From an uncultured Porphyromonadaceae bacterium (GTDB taxonomy: Bacteria; Bacteroidota; Bacteroidia; Bacteroidales; Muribaculaceae): a stretch of DNA of 64,000 nt. Below the pieces are notes generated by a model. The model saw nothing but the letters and a program-made list of their open reading frames with translations, searched no databases and was not told the origin of the DNA. Each line of letters starts with the position of its first letter. Position 1 is the stretch's first letter. Location: the NCBI GenBank assembly GCA_902491515.1, contig CABUIC010000004.1, positions 72,636 through 136,635 of the forward strand. Direction: 5' to 3'. A program made the translations under genes and the position numbers. Shown piece by piece: positions 50,547 to 59,153 of this stretch.

Positions 50547-51812
50547 TTATTCCTCGTACTTCTTTACAATCACGGATGCGTTGTGGCCGCCGAAGCCGAA
50601 AGCGTTCGAGAGGGCGGCGCGTACGGTGCGCTTCTGGGCTTTGCCGAAGGTGAAGTTGAGCTTGTAGTCGATTTCCTCGTCTTCGTCGCCTTCCTCGTGG
50701 TTGATGGTGGGAGGCACGATGTCTTCCTGCACGGCCTTGATGCTGAACATTGCCTCGAGGGCGCCGGTTGCGCCGAGGAGGTGTCCGGTCATGGACTTGG
50801 TGGAGGAGATGTTGAGCTTGTAAGCCGCGGGACCGAAGAGGTCGACGATAGCCTTGACTTCAGAGATGTCGCCCTTGGGCGTGGAAGTTCCGTGTACGTT
50901 GATGTAGTCGATGTCGTCGGGAGTGAGGCCTGCGTCCTCGAGGGCCATCTTCATGGAGAGGATAGCGCCGAGGCCTTCGGGGTGTGTCGCCGTGATGTGG
51001 TATGCGTCGGCGCTCATGCCGCCGCCCACGATTTCGGCGTAGATTTTCGCGCCGCGGGCCTTTGCGTGCTCAAGCTCCTCGAGGATGAGCACTGCGGATC
51101 CTTCGCCCATGACGAAACCGTCGCGGCTCTTGCTGAAGGGGCGGGAAGCCGTCTCGGGGCTGTCGTTGCGGGTGGAGAGGGCGTGCATGGAGTTGAAGCC
51201 GCCCACGCCTGCGGGGAAGATGGCCGCTTCAGCGCCGCCGGTGACGAATGCGTCGGCTTTGCCGAGGCGGATGTAGTTGAAGGCGTCGATGATGGCGTTG
51301 TTGGATGAGGCGCAGGCGCTGACTACGCCGTAGTTCGGGCCGTGGAAGCCGAATTCCATGGATATGTGGCCCGAGGCGATGTCGGCGATCATCTTGGGGA
51401 TGAAGAAGGGATTGTATTTGGGTCCCTTTTCCGCGCCGGTGAGGGCATAGTAGCCGGCCTCTTCCTCAAAAGTGTGGAGGCCGCCGATGCCTGCGGCTAC
51501 GATGACGCCTACGCGGTTGTGGTCGATGGATTCGTCGGCGAGGCCTGCGTCGGCAACGGCCTGACGGGCGGCCACGAGGGCATATTGGGCATAGAGGTCG
51601 AGCTGACGCTCCTTCTTGCGGTCGAAATGGTCGGCGGGGTTGAAGCCTTTGACTTCGCAGGCGAACTGGGTCTTGAACTGCGATGCGTCGAAGTGGGTGA
51701 TGGGGCCGGCACCGCTGACACCTTCTTTGGCGTTATTCCACGTGGTCTGCACGTCATTGCCAAGGGGTGTGATGGCGCCTAAGCCGGTAACCACGACTCT
51801 TTTTAATTCCAT
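50547..51812 (-). CDS. fabF: Beta-ketoacyl-ACP synthase II
   Basis: 421 residues. Elongates acyl-ACP with malonyl-ACP in fatty-acid synthesis. Active site: C167 in GVVSACASSNNAI, His in YINVHGTSTPKGD and His in SMTGHLLGATGALE; the start VVVTGLGAITPLGNDVQTTW is typical of KAS II. Cytoplasmic dimer. The gene follows acpP after ~160 bases that include a GC-rich hairpin (51875-51927), the common acpP-fabF order. Confidence 0.98.
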   Translation of the reverse strand: MELKRVVVTGLGAITPLGNDVQTTWNNAKEGVSGAGPITHFDASQFKTQFACEVKGFNPADHFDRKKERQLDLYAQYALVAARQAVADAGLADESIDHNRVGVIVAAGIGGLHTFEEEAGYYALTGAEKGPKYNPFFIPKMIADIASGHISMEFGFHGPNYGVVSACASSNNAIIDAFNYIRLGKADAFVTGGAEAAIFPAGVGGFNSMHALSTRNDSPETASRPFSKSRDGFVMGEGSAVLILEELEHAKARGAKIYAEIVGGGMSADAYHITATHPEGLGAILSMKMALEDAGLTPDDIDYINVHGTSTPKGDISEVKAIVDLFGPAAYKLNISSTKSMTGHLLGATGALEAMFSIKAVQEDIVPPTINHEEGDEDEEIDYKLNFTFGKAQKRTVRAALSNAFGFGGHNASVIVKKYEE

Positions 51813-51874
51813 AAGTGTGTGCGTATATGATGGTTTGCGGTGATAGGCTGGAGGGGGGGGAGAGATGTAATACT

Positions 51875-51927
51875 CAAAAACCGCCGGACGAGCCTGCCCC
51901 AGGAGGGGGAGGCATCTCCGCGGCGGC
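51875..51927 (-). terminator. Hairpin (partial terminator or attenuator) between acpP and fabF
   Basis: CCGCCG at 51881-51886 pairs with CGGCGG at 51921-51926, with an inner GCCT...GGGGAGGC stem; TTTTT follows on the minus strand (51876-51880). It probably lowers fabF relative to acpP expression. Confidence 0.6.
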
Positions 51928-51972
51928 TTTGTGGGAAGTGGGGTAGATTGGTCTGGAAACAGACGGGCCCGA

Positions 51973-52206
51973 TTACTGGTTGGCCTCTACGAAAGCGATG
52001 GCGTCGCCAACGGTCTTGATTTCTTCTGCCTTGTCCTCGGGAATGGTGATGTTGAATTCCTTTTCGAGGTCCATGATCAGTTCTACGGTGTCGAGGCTGT
52101 CAGCACCGAGGTCGTTGATGAAGGTAGCTTCTTCAGTTACTTTGTTGGCGTCTACGCCGAGCTTGTCGACTACGATACCTTTTACGCGCTCTGCAATTTC
52201 AGACAT
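51973..52206 (-). CDS. acpP: Acyl carrier protein
   Basis: 77 residues, acidic four-helix protein that carries acyl chains on a phosphopantetheine arm attached to S37 in DLGADSLDTVELIMDLEKEF. The sequence MSEIAERVKGIVVDKLGVDA and the C-terminal DAIAFVEANQ are standard. Expressed upstream of fabF. Confidence 0.98.
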   Translation of the reverse strand: MSEIAERVKGIVVDKLGVDANKVTEEATFINDLGADSLDTVELIMDLEKEFNITIPEDKAEEIKTVGDAIAFVEANQ

Positions 52207-52360
52207 AATACTTTTCGTTTTTAATTAGTAAATTCACGTTTTGCGGTGCAAAGTAACGAAAAAAACATCATATAAAGAAATATTTCCGCAATTTTCGGCC
52301 GATAAGGGGGCTGAAAAAATGTTAATGAGGCATCTGGGACGTCACAGTGCTGTCTCCCGA

Positions 52361-52400
52361 GAAAAGGCGGTCATTCAGGAACCTTCCTGAATGACCGCCT
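52361..52400 (-). terminator. Terminator of pnp
   Basis: Perfect 17-bp stem, 52365-52381 with 52384-52400, 2-base loop (may open to 4+), followed on the minus strand by TTTTC. Close beyond the pnp stop at 52434. Confidence 0.8.
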
Positions 52401-52433
52401 CGGAGAATATGACGGATTATAACCAATCTGTGC

Positions 52434-54647
52434 TTATTTCTTTTCGGGACGGCGCGGGCCACGGCGCTCGCCGCGGTTTTCGCCGCCTTCGCGGCGCGGG
52501 CCGCGGGGGCCGCGCTGGGGCTCGACGTAGCCCTCGGGCTTGGGCTGGAGGGCACGCATGGAGAGGCGGAACTTGCCGCTCTTCTTGTCGATTTCGATGA
52601 GCTTGACGTCCACTTCGTCGCCTTCCTTGAGCTTGGACGCTTCCATGTCGGGGAGGCGTTCCCAGGAGATTTCGGAGATGTGGAGGAGGCCGTCGCGGTG
52701 GGGCATGAACTCAACGAATGCACCGAAGTCCATGATCGAGCGGACGGTGCCGTGGTATACCTTGCCTTCCTCGGGGAGCTCGACGATGGCGTTGATCATC
52801 TCGAGAGCCTTGTCGATGGCGCTCTTGTGGGGCGCGGCAACCTCGATGAAGCCGCCCTCGTCGATTTCGTCGATGGAGACGGTGGCTCCGGATTCTTCCT
52901 GGATGCCCTGGATGACTTTTCCGCCCGGGCCGATGACGGCGCCGATGAGCTCCTTGGGGATGAGCATGGTGACGATGCGGGGCACGTGAGGCTTGTAGTC
53001 CTCGCGCGGTGCGGGAATCGTCTCTTCGATTTTGTCGAGGATGTGGAGGCGGCCTTCGCGGGCCTGGTTGAGGGCACGCTCGAGGATTTCGTAGCTGAGG
53101 CCGTCGCACTTGATGTCCATCTGCGTGGCCGTGATGCCGTCGCGGGTGCCCGTTACCTTGAAGTCCATGTCGCCGAGGTGGTCCTCGTCGCCGAGAATGT
53201 CGCTGAGGATGGCGTACTTGGAGCAGTTGGTGTCGGTGATGAGGCCCATGGCGATGCCGCTGACGGGCTTCTTCATCTTGACGCCGGCGTCAAGAAGCGA
53301 GAGGGTGCCTGCGCAGACTGTGGCCATCGACGAGGAGCCGTTGCTCTCGAGGATGTCGCTGACGATGCGGACTACGTAGGGGAAATTGTCGGGGAACATG
53401 CGCTTGAGGGCGCGGTGGGCGAGGTTGCCGTGGCCTACCTCGCGGCGGCCTACGCCGCGCTGGGGCTTGGCTTCGCCGGTGGAGAAGGGGGGGAAATTGT
53501 AGTGGAGGAGGAAGCGCTCGCGTCCCTGGTTGAGCACGTCGTCGAGGATTTTCTCGTCGAGCTTGGTGCCGAGGGTCACGGTGGCGAGAGCCTGGGTCTC
53601 GCCGCGGGTGAAGACGGCGGATCCGTGGGGGCCGGGGACGTAGTCGGTCTCGCACCAGATGGGGCGGATGTCGGTGGTCTTGCGGCCGTCGAGGCGGATG
53701 CCTTCGTCGAGCACGCAGCGGCGCATGGCTTCCTTCTCTACGTCGTGGTAGTAGCGCTTCACGAGAGGCGTCTTTTCATCGCGGACGTCTTCGGGGAGCG
53801 AGTCGATGTATTCCTGGCAGATGGCGTCGAAGGAGTCCTGGCGCCAGTGCTTGTCGGCTGTTCCGGTGCGGGCGATGGCGTATGCCTTGTCGTAGCACTT
53901 GTCGTGGACGTCCTTGCGGAGCTCTTCGTCGTTTACTTCGTGGCAGTATTCGCGCTTGACGGTGGCGCCGGCGGCTTCGGCGAGCTCGTTGACCACCTTC
54001 ACCTGCTCGCGGATAGCCTCGTGGGCGGCCTTGAGGGCGGCGAGGAGGTCGGCTTCGGATACTTCGTCCATTTCGCCTTCCACCATCATGATGTTGTCGT
54101 ATGTGGCGCCGACCATGAGCTCCATGTCGGCTTTCTCAAGCTGGGAGAATGTGGGATTGATGACGAACTTGCCGTCGATACGGGCCACACGAACCTCGGA
54201 AATGGGCCCGTTGAAGGGAATGTCGCTCACGGCGATGGCAGCGGACGCTGCGAGGCCGGCAAGGGCGTCGGGCATGTCTTCGCCGTCGGCGGAGAACATG
54301 ATGATGTTCACGAAGGTGTCGGCGTGGTAGTTGTCCGGGAAGAGGGGACGGAGCACGCGGTCGACGAGGCGGGATGTCAGGATTTCATAGTCGCTGGCAC
54401 GTCCTTCGCGCTTGAGGAAGCCGCCGGGGAAGCGGCCGTTGGAAGAAAATTTCTCTTTGTACTCTACTGTCAGGGGCATGAAGTCGACGCCTTCGCCGGC
54501 TTCTTTTGCCGAAACTACGGTGGCAAGCAGCATCGTGTTGCCCATACGCAGTTCTACCGCTCCATCAGCCTGCTTGGCGAGCTTGCCGGTCTCGAGGGTG
54601 ATGGTCCGGCCGTCCGCAAGGGTGATGGTTTTCTTGATGGGATTCAT
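52434..54647 (-). CDS. pnp: Polynucleotide phosphorylase
   Basis: 737 residues from ATG 54647. Phosphorolytic 3'-5' exoribonuclease of RNA decay. Two RNase PH-like domains (FSSNGRFPGGFLKREGRASD and EILTSRLVDRVLRPLF in the first; FTRGETQALATVTLGT, GVGRREVGHGNLAHRALKRM and MATVCAGTLSLLDAGVKMKK in the second), then KH (GAVIGPGGKVIQGIQEESGA) and S1 (GTVRSIMDFGAFVEFMPHRD). The tail (RGPRGPRREGGENRGERRGP) is Arg/Gly-rich. The ATG at 54647 gives the normal start NPIKKTITLADG. Confidence 0.98.
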   Translation of the reverse strand: MNPIKKTITLADGRTITLETGKLAKQADGAVELRMGNTMLLATVVSAKEAGEGVDFMPLTVEYKEKFSSNGRFPGGFLKREGRASDYEILTSRLVDRVLRPLFPDNYHADTFVNIIMFSADGEDMPDALAGLAASAAIAVSDIPFNGPISEVRVARIDGKFVINPTFSQLEKADMELMVGATYDNIMMVEGEMDEVSEADLLAALKAAHEAIREQVKVVNELAEAAGATVKREYCHEVNDEELRKDVHDKCYDKAYAIARTGTADKHWRQDSFDAICQEYIDSLPEDVRDEKTPLVKRYYHDVEKEAMRRCVLDEGIRLDGRKTTDIRPIWCETDYVPGPHGSAVFTRGETQALATVTLGTKLDEKILDDVLNQGRERFLLHYNFPPFSTGEAKPQRGVGRREVGHGNLAHRALKRMFPDNFPYVVRIVSDILESNGSSSMATVCAGTLSLLDAGVKMKKPVSGIAMGLITDTNCSKYAILSDILGDEDHLGDMDFKVTGTRDGITATQMDIKCDGLSYEILERALNQAREGRLHILDKIEETIPAPREDYKPHVPRIVTMLIPKELIGAVIGPGGKVIQGIQEESGATVSIDEIDEGGFIEVAAPHKSAIDKALEMINAIVELPEEGKVYHGTVRSIMDFGAFVEFMPHRDGLLHISEISWERLPDMEASKLKEGDEVDVKLIEIDKKSGKFRLSMRALQPKPEGYVEPQRGPRGPRREGGENRGERRGPRRPEKK

Positions 54648-54762
54648 AAAAATCGGGGTTCGTAATGGTTTATTTACTTCAAATTCGCGCAAAGATACGA
54701 AAAAATATCGGTTGTGTCAATACGACACCCGTTTTTTTACAATTTTTCAGTCCGTGCGCGCT

Positions 54763-55107
54763 TCATTGCGCGGGTGCGTCGCGGTCATAGTGTGGCATTT
54801 CGTCGGGCACGGGCATGGAGATTTCGACCATTCCGCCGATTCTCCCGTCGTCGTGGCGCCACGGCGTCTGGTAGATTACCTTGCGGCGTCCGTGCTTGGT
54901 GATTGTGTAGGCGTTGCTTTCGCCGGTGGCGAGCATTGCGCGGATTTTTGCCGCGGAGGCGGGGGAGTGGCAGTCGAAGAGGTTCCGGCCTATGAGGTTG
55001 CCGCGCGAGGCGTAGAGCTCGAGGGCCCGGGCGTTCATCCACAGGATGACGCCCTCGGCGTCGCAGACCGTGACGGCGCAGTTGGTGTCGGTGAAGTAGG
55101 AGTGCAT
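54763..55107 (-). CDS. Stand-alone PAS-domain protein
   Basis: 114 residues, no signal peptide and no output domain. Covers one PAS fold: FTDTNCAVTVCDAEGVILWM, NARALELYASRGNLIGRNLF, DCHSPASAAKIRAMLATGES and VIYQTPWRHDDGRIGGMVEI. PAS domains bind ligands, haem or flavin or mediate dimerisation; the ligand is unknown. Start ATG 55107 is the first in-frame Met before the PAS; the frame is open upstream through the 9-base repeat but would add translated repeat. Possible signalling adaptor. Confidence 0.7.
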   Translation of the reverse strand: MHSYFTDTNCAVTVCDAEGVILWMNARALELYASRGNLIGRNLFDCHSPASAAKIRAMLATGESNAYTITKHGRRKVIYQTPWRHDDGRIGGMVEISMPVPDEMPHYDRDAPAQ

Positions 55108-55131
55108 GGAAGATATGTTTTGAGCAACTGA

Positions 55132-55187
55132 ATCAGCTAAATAAGCTATCTCAGCTATATTAGCTATAAAAGCTAAGTCAGCAAAGG
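55132..55187. repeat. 9-base tandem repeat, AGCTANNNN family, about six units
   Basis: Units AGCTAAATA, AGCTATCTC, AGCTATATT, AGCTATAAA, AGCTAAGTC then a degenerate AGCAAAGGC. It lies between the tRNA-Asn pair and the PAS gene, in the 5' region of the latter. Same family as 14869-14904. Confidence 0.85.
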
Positions 55188-55209
55188 CAGCCCTCGGGTT
55201 AAACAAAGC

Positions 55210-55239
55210 GGCGACTGTGCCTGCGGGGGCACAGTCGCC
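55210..55239 (-). terminator. Hairpin after the tRNA-Asn genes
   Basis: Perfect 12-bp stem, 55210-55221 with 55228-55239, loop of six; the minus-strand tail GCTTTGTTT is only partly U-rich. Confidence 0.7.
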
Positions 55240-55251
55240 TTCGGTGCTTTG

Positions 55252-55325
55252 CGCTTCAAGATGGACTCGAACCAACGACCCTCTGATTAACAGTCAGATG
55301 CTCTAACCGACTGAGCTATTGAAGC
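55252..55325 (-). tRNA. tRNA-Asn (GTT), downstream copy
   Basis: 74 bases. Acceptor GCTTCAA with TTGAAGC, anticodon arm CTGA-CTGTTAA-TCAG giving GTT, T arm GTTCGAGTC, discriminator G. Identical to the copy 25 bases upstream. CCA not encoded. Confidence 0.95.
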
Positions 55326-55350
55326 AGAAAAAAGCGGGAATTGATAATTG

Positions 55351-55424
55351 CGCTTCAAGATGGACTCGAACCAACGACCCTCTGATTAACAGTCAGATGC
55401 TCTAACCGACTGAGCTATTGAAGC
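55351..55424 (-). tRNA. tRNA-Asn (GTT), upstream copy
   Basis: 74 bases, identical to the copy at 55252-55325; the two were most likely produced by a recent tandem duplication and share a transcript. Confidence 0.95.
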
Positions 55425-55606
55425 AGGTGCTTTTTTCGTCAGCAACACCCCCTCCGGGGTTTTGCGATGCAAAATTAGTGCTTATTTTCGACATATGCAA
55501 GAAAATCTCGGAAAATTTCCGAAAAATAATTCAAAGGCATCTTTGTTTCGCTCGGGCCCGATGGGTCCGACAGGTCTGAAGAGTCCGAAATAAAGTCCCC
55601 GGAATG

Positions 55607-55642
55607 AAAAACCTCCCGCCCTCGGTGGAGAGGGGCGGGAGG
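55607..55642 (-). terminator. Terminator of rplS
   Basis: Stem CCTCCCGCCC (55612-55621) with GGGCGGGAGG (55633-55642), 11-base loop, followed on the minus strand by TTTTTCATTCC. The remaining part of 55440-55606 is AT-rich or plain spacer without features. Confidence 0.85.
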
Positions 55643-55686
55643 CTTGTCCTTTTGGCTGTAGGTCCTTGAGGATGACGGGGGAAGAA

Positions 55687-56040
55687 TTACTTCTTCACGC
55701 GGCGCTCCTTGATGCGGGCCTTTTTGCCGGTGAGTTCGCGGAGGTAGTAGAGTTTCGCACGGCGAACTTTACCGTATTTGTTGACGGTGATGGAGTCGAT
55801 GAAGGGCGATTCGATGGGGAAAATACGCTCTACGCCGATATTGTCGCTCATCTTGCGAACGGTGAAGCGCTTCTTGGCGCCTTCGCCGCTGATGCGGATC
55901 ACTACGCCGCGGTACAGCTGGATACGCTCCTTGTTGCCTTCTTTGATACGGTAAGCCACGGTGATGGTGTCGCCGGGGCCGAAATCGGGATGCTGCTTGC
56001 CGGTTGCGAATGCTTCCTCGGCAATCTTAATCAGGTCCAT
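55687..56040 (-). CDS. rplS: 50S ribosomal protein L19
   Basis: 117 residues. HPDFGPGDTITVAYRIKEGN, ERIQLYRGVVIRISGEGAKK and FTVRKMSDNIGVERIFPIES are standard; the end YYLRELTGKKARIKERR is the L19 signature. Located at the subunit interface. Single gene with its own terminator. Confidence 0.98.
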   Translation of the reverse strand: MDLIKIAEEAFATGKQHPDFGPGDTITVAYRIKEGNKERIQLYRGVVIRISGEGAKKRFTVRKMSDNIGVERIFPIESPFIDSITVNKYGKVRRAKLYYLRELTGKKARIKERRVKK

Positions 56041-56158
56041 TGTATTGACTGTGATTTAAATGTTAACATTTCGCAACATTCGCAGGCTGCACGTCCTGCC
56101 AGCGGTTACGCTTTTCGGCCGCAAAGGTACGAAATTTTTTTTTCTCCGCCAAAAAAGT

Positions 56159-57202
56159 CTACCACAAATTGAAGCGGTAGCCCGCGGCTGCCTCGAAAGA
56201 GAGGACGCCCCCGGCGTAGAAGGTCTGTTTGTCGGAAATCACCGCGGCGTCGAAGCGAGTGGTCATTCCCGCGAACCACCGCTCGTGGTTCCACACCAGC
56301 GCGAGCTTGAAGCGGTTGTACAGCGAGACGGACCATTTGTCGTACTCCCCGTTGATGAATCCCTTGCGGGCGCCCACGATGGGCGTCTCGCTCACGCCGA
56401 GAAGCCACCCCGGATGGAACACCCAGTTGTACCCGTAGCCGAAGCGGATGGCATAGTTGTTCGTGTCGACGCGGTAGCGGTAGTCTGGCCACGTGTCCGG
56501 CAGCTGCTCGCGCATGAATTCCGGAAGCGACGCGAAGTTGAAGTCGAGTTTCTGCGAGTAGATGGAGAGCCCCGCGCAGAGCGAGCCCTGGCTCTTGAGC
56601 TGTATCTTGCTGTAATTGAAGGCCGCCGCCTCAGCGTAGCGCTTGTTGTTGAAGAAGTAGTAGACGTCGAGGCCCCAGCTCTCGTTGTTGATGCCGTCGA
56701 AGTTGAGGTCGGGACGGTAGTCGCCGAAGCGCGTCATCTTGGCCCCCACGTCGTTCTTCGACAAATAGGCCTCCGCCGCGAAGAGCGCGCAGTTGAACCC
56801 GAAGCGGAGTCGCTGACGCGAGCGGTCCGGCCCTCCGAAGAACTTGCTGAAATTCACGTCATAGCCCACCGACACGGCAAGATACGTCAGATAGAGGCCC
56901 ATCGACGTCGAGGCGTCCGAGTGCATGTAGATGTTCCGGCTCTCCGGGATGTGGAAATTGTAGATGTCCATCCACGAGTCCGCCGTAATCTTCCCGTTGA
57001 ACTTGAAGCCCGTGCCGCGCACGTAGGTCGAGTCGTAGGTGTTGAAAAACTTGTCGCCCCAGCGGTATACACCCACGCAGAAGCGCGGAAACTTGCCCCA
57101 CTCGGCTATCGAGTCCAGCGCGAACGACATGGCGCCGCACCGCCCGCTGCCGGCGAGGGCCATCAGAAGGCTGAGGAAGAGAATTCTTACAATGCGGGGC
57201 AT
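56159..57202 (-). CDS. DUF4421-like outer-membrane beta-barrel protein
   Basis: 347 residues from ATG 57202, signal peptide (FLSLLMALAGSGRCGA). Sequence YVRGTGFKFNGKITADSWMD, RQRLRFGFNCALFAAEAYLS and WGLDVYYFFNNKRYAEAAAF fits the Bacteroidota DUF4421 family, which I recall as an outer-membrane barrel of unknown role. Alternating strands continue to the terminal AAGYRFNLW, an aromatic-ended BAM signal. Start: MPRIVRIL directly precedes the hydrophobic core; the frame also opens upstream but would displace it. Divergent from guaA. Confidence 0.8.
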   Translation of the reverse strand: MPRIVRILFLSLLMALAGSGRCGAMSFALDSIAEWGKFPRFCVGVYRWGDKFFNTYDSTYVRGTGFKFNGKITADSWMDIYNFHIPESRNIYMHSDASTSMGLYLTYLAVSVGYDVNFSKFFGGPDRSRQRLRFGFNCALFAAEAYLSKNDVGAKMTRFGDYRPDLNFDGINNESWGLDVYYFFNNKRYAEAAAFNYSKIQLKSQGSLCAGLSIYSQKLDFNFASLPEFMREQLPDTWPDYRYRVDTNNYAIRFGYGYNWVFHPGWLLGVSETPIVGARKGFINGEYDKWSVSLYNRFKLALVWNHERWFAGMTTRFDAAVISDKQTFYAGGVLSFEAAAGYRFNLW

Positions 57203-57326
57203 CAAGGGGCGGAGGGTAGGGTGTGAAACGTCGGAATGTACCTTTGGGAAATTTTTTTTGCGGTGCAAAATTACACATTTTTCTGCAAAACGGCCACGCC
57301 TTCGCCGTAAATAGCGAAAAATTTAG

Positions 57327-57334
57327 TAACTTTG
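57327..57334 (+). promoter_or_regulatory. Minus-7 promoter box (TAACTTTG) of guaA
   Basis: Perfect TAnnTTTG 48 bases upstream of the guaA ATG. The minus-33 partner is weak. A TAATTTTG box reading the other way, toward the DUF4421 gene, lies near 57270-57280. Confidence 0.5.
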
Positions 57335-57381
57335 TGGCGGAATTGAATAATCTTTCCCAAAAATTTCCCCCCTTATATTAT

Positions 57382-58908
57382 ATGCAGGAAAAAATCATTA
57401 TCCTGGATTTCGGTTCGCAGACAACCCAGCTCATTGCCCGGCGAGTGCGCGAACTGAACATCTATTGCGAGATTCTACCCTACAACAAATTCCCCTACGG
57501 GCAGGAGGAGGGCATTATCGGCGTTATCCTCTCGGGCTCCCCCCTCAGCGTCTACGACAAGGAGGCTTTCCGCGTCGACCTTGAGCGCCTCGCCGCATCC
57601 TATCCCCTCCTCGGCATCTGCTACGGCGCCCAGCTCATGGCCTACACCCTCGGCGGGAATGTCGAGCCCGCGGCTTCCCGCGAGTACGGCCGCGCGCGTC
57701 TCTCCGCCGTCGACGCCGCCGACCCCCTCTTCGCCGGCATCGAGCCCGGGGCACAGGTATGGATGAGCCACGGCGACACCATCACCGCCCTCCCCGAAGG
57801 CTTCAGCTGCATCGCCTCCACGCCCGAAGTCCGCTTCGCCGCCTTCCGTCGCGACGGCCACCGCATGTGGGGCGTACAGTTCCACCCCGAGGTATACCAC
57901 TCCGAGTGCGGCCTCCAGCTCCTCCGCAACTTCACCGTCGGAATCTGCGGCGCGCACTGTACCTGGTCCGCCGAGAGCTTCATCGACTCCACCGTGGCCG
58001 AACTCCGCCGACAGCTCGGCGACGACAAGGTCGTCCTCGGCCTCAGCGGAGGCGTCGACTCCTCCGTAGCCGCCGTGCTCCTCAACCGCGCCATCGGTCC
58101 CCGCCTCACCTGCATATTCGTCGACCACGGAATGCTCCGCAAGGACGAGTTCGCATCCGTCCTCCGCGACTACGAGTGCCTCGGCCTCAACGTCGTGGGA
58201 GTCGACGCCTCCGCCCGCTTCTTCAGCGACCTCGAGGGCGTCACCGACCCCGAGCGAAAGCGAAAGATCATCGGCGCCGACTTCATCAAGGTCTTCGACG
58301 AGGAAGCCCGCAAGATTGAGGACGTCCGCTGGCTCGCCCAGGGCACAATATACCCCGACTGCATCGAGTCCCTCTCCATCACCGGAACCGTAATCAAGAG
58401 CCACCACAACGTCGGCGGCCTCCCCGAGCGCATGAAGCTCCGCCTATGCGAGCCCCTCCGCCTCCTCTTCAAGGACGAGGTCCGCGCCGTGGGCCGCGCA
58501 CTCGGCATGCCCGAACACCTCATCACCCGCCATCCCTTCCCGGGCCCGGGCCTCGCCGTCCGCATCCTCGGCGACATCACCCCCGAGAAAGTACGCATCC
58601 TCCAGGATGCCGACCACATCTTCATCCAGGGCCTCCGCGACGCCGGACTCTACGACAAGGTCTGGCAGGCCGGAGTGATACTCCTCCCCGTCCAGAGCGT
58701 AGGCGTAATGGGCGACGAGCGCACATACGAACGCGCCGTAGCCCTCCGCGCCGTCACCTCCACCGACGCCATGACCGCCGACTGGGCCCACCTCCCCTAC
58801 GAGTTCCTTGCCAACGTCAGCAACGAGATTATCCGCAAAGTCCGCGGCGTAAACCGCGTCTGCTACGACATCTCCTCAAAACCCCCGGCAACGATCGAGT
58901 GGGAATAA
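57382..58908 (+). CDS. guaA: GMP synthase (glutamine-hydrolysing)
   Basis: 508 residues. Converts XMP to GMP with ATP and glutamine. N-terminal class I glutamine amidotransferase: C80 in LLGICYGAQLMAYTLGG and the FHPEVYHSE pair (His, Glu); then the ATP pyrophosphatase domain with the P-loop SGGVDSSVAAVL, and the dimerisation domain ending VCYDISSKPPATIEWE. TRHPFPGPGLAVRILG is diagnostic. Codon use is strongly C-ending, as in the other highly expressed genes here. Ends 12 bases before the hairpin at 58921. Confidence 0.98.
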   Translation: MQEKIIILDFGSQTTQLIARRVRELNIYCEILPYNKFPYGQEEGIIGVILSGSPLSVYDKEAFRVDLERLAASYPLLGICYGAQLMAYTLGGNVEPAASREYGRARLSAVDAADPLFAGIEPGAQVWMSHGDTITALPEGFSCIASTPEVRFAAFRRDGHRMWGVQFHPEVYHSECGLQLLRNFTVGICGAHCTWSAESFIDSTVAELRRQLGDDKVVLGLSGGVDSSVAAVLLNRAIGPRLTCIFVDHGMLRKDEFASVLRDYECLGLNVVGVDASARFFSDLEGVTDPERKRKIIGADFIKVFDEEARKIEDVRWLAQGTIYPDCIESLSITGTVIKSHHNVGGLPERMKLRLCEPLRLLFKDEVRAVGRALGMPEHLITRHPFPGPGLAVRILGDITPEKVRILQDADHIFIQGLRDAGLYDKVWQAGVILLPVQSVGVMGDERTYERAVALRAVTSTDAMTADWAHLPYEFLANVSNEIIRKVRGVNRVCYDISSKPPATIEWE

Positions 58909-58920
58909 AACGAGGTCTAT

Positions 58921-58972
58921 AAAATTTATAAGACTTATAAGATTCATCCGTCTTATAAGTCTTATAAATTTT
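58921..58972 (+). terminator. 22-bp perfect hairpin after guaA built from the CTTATAAGT repeat
   Basis: 58921-58942 pairs perfectly with 58951-58972 (loop 8 bases). The arms are made of the 9-base unit TCTTATAAG found in the arrays at 59751 and 60860. The plus-strand arm ends in AATTTT, so it can serve as terminator for guaA and, reversed, for the tRNA-Leu transcript. Confidence 0.75.
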
Positions 58973-58994
58973 ATGCGAATTATTCCGTAAAGAG

Positions 58995-59078
58995 TGCCCG
59001 GAGCGGGACTCGAACCCGCACGACCGCAATGGTCAAGGGATTTTAAGTCCCTCGTGTCTACCATTCCACCATCCGGGC
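58995..59078 (-). tRNA. tRNA-Leu (TAA)
   Basis: 84 bases with long variable arm. Acceptor GCCCGGA with TCCGGGC, anticodon arm GGGA-CTTAAAA-TCCC (anticodon TAA), discriminator A, T arm GTTCGAGTC. CCA not encoded. Confidence 0.95.
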
Positions 59079-59153
59079 GGCCGATTTGCTCTGCAAAGTT
59101 AAGCACAATTTTCTTTGAAAACAAATTTTCGTGGAAAATTGAGCGGAAGTCGG

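Noticed and set aside
52680..54665. 661-residue frame opposite pnp
   Set aside because: Shadow of pnp, with typical GC-rich antisense composition.
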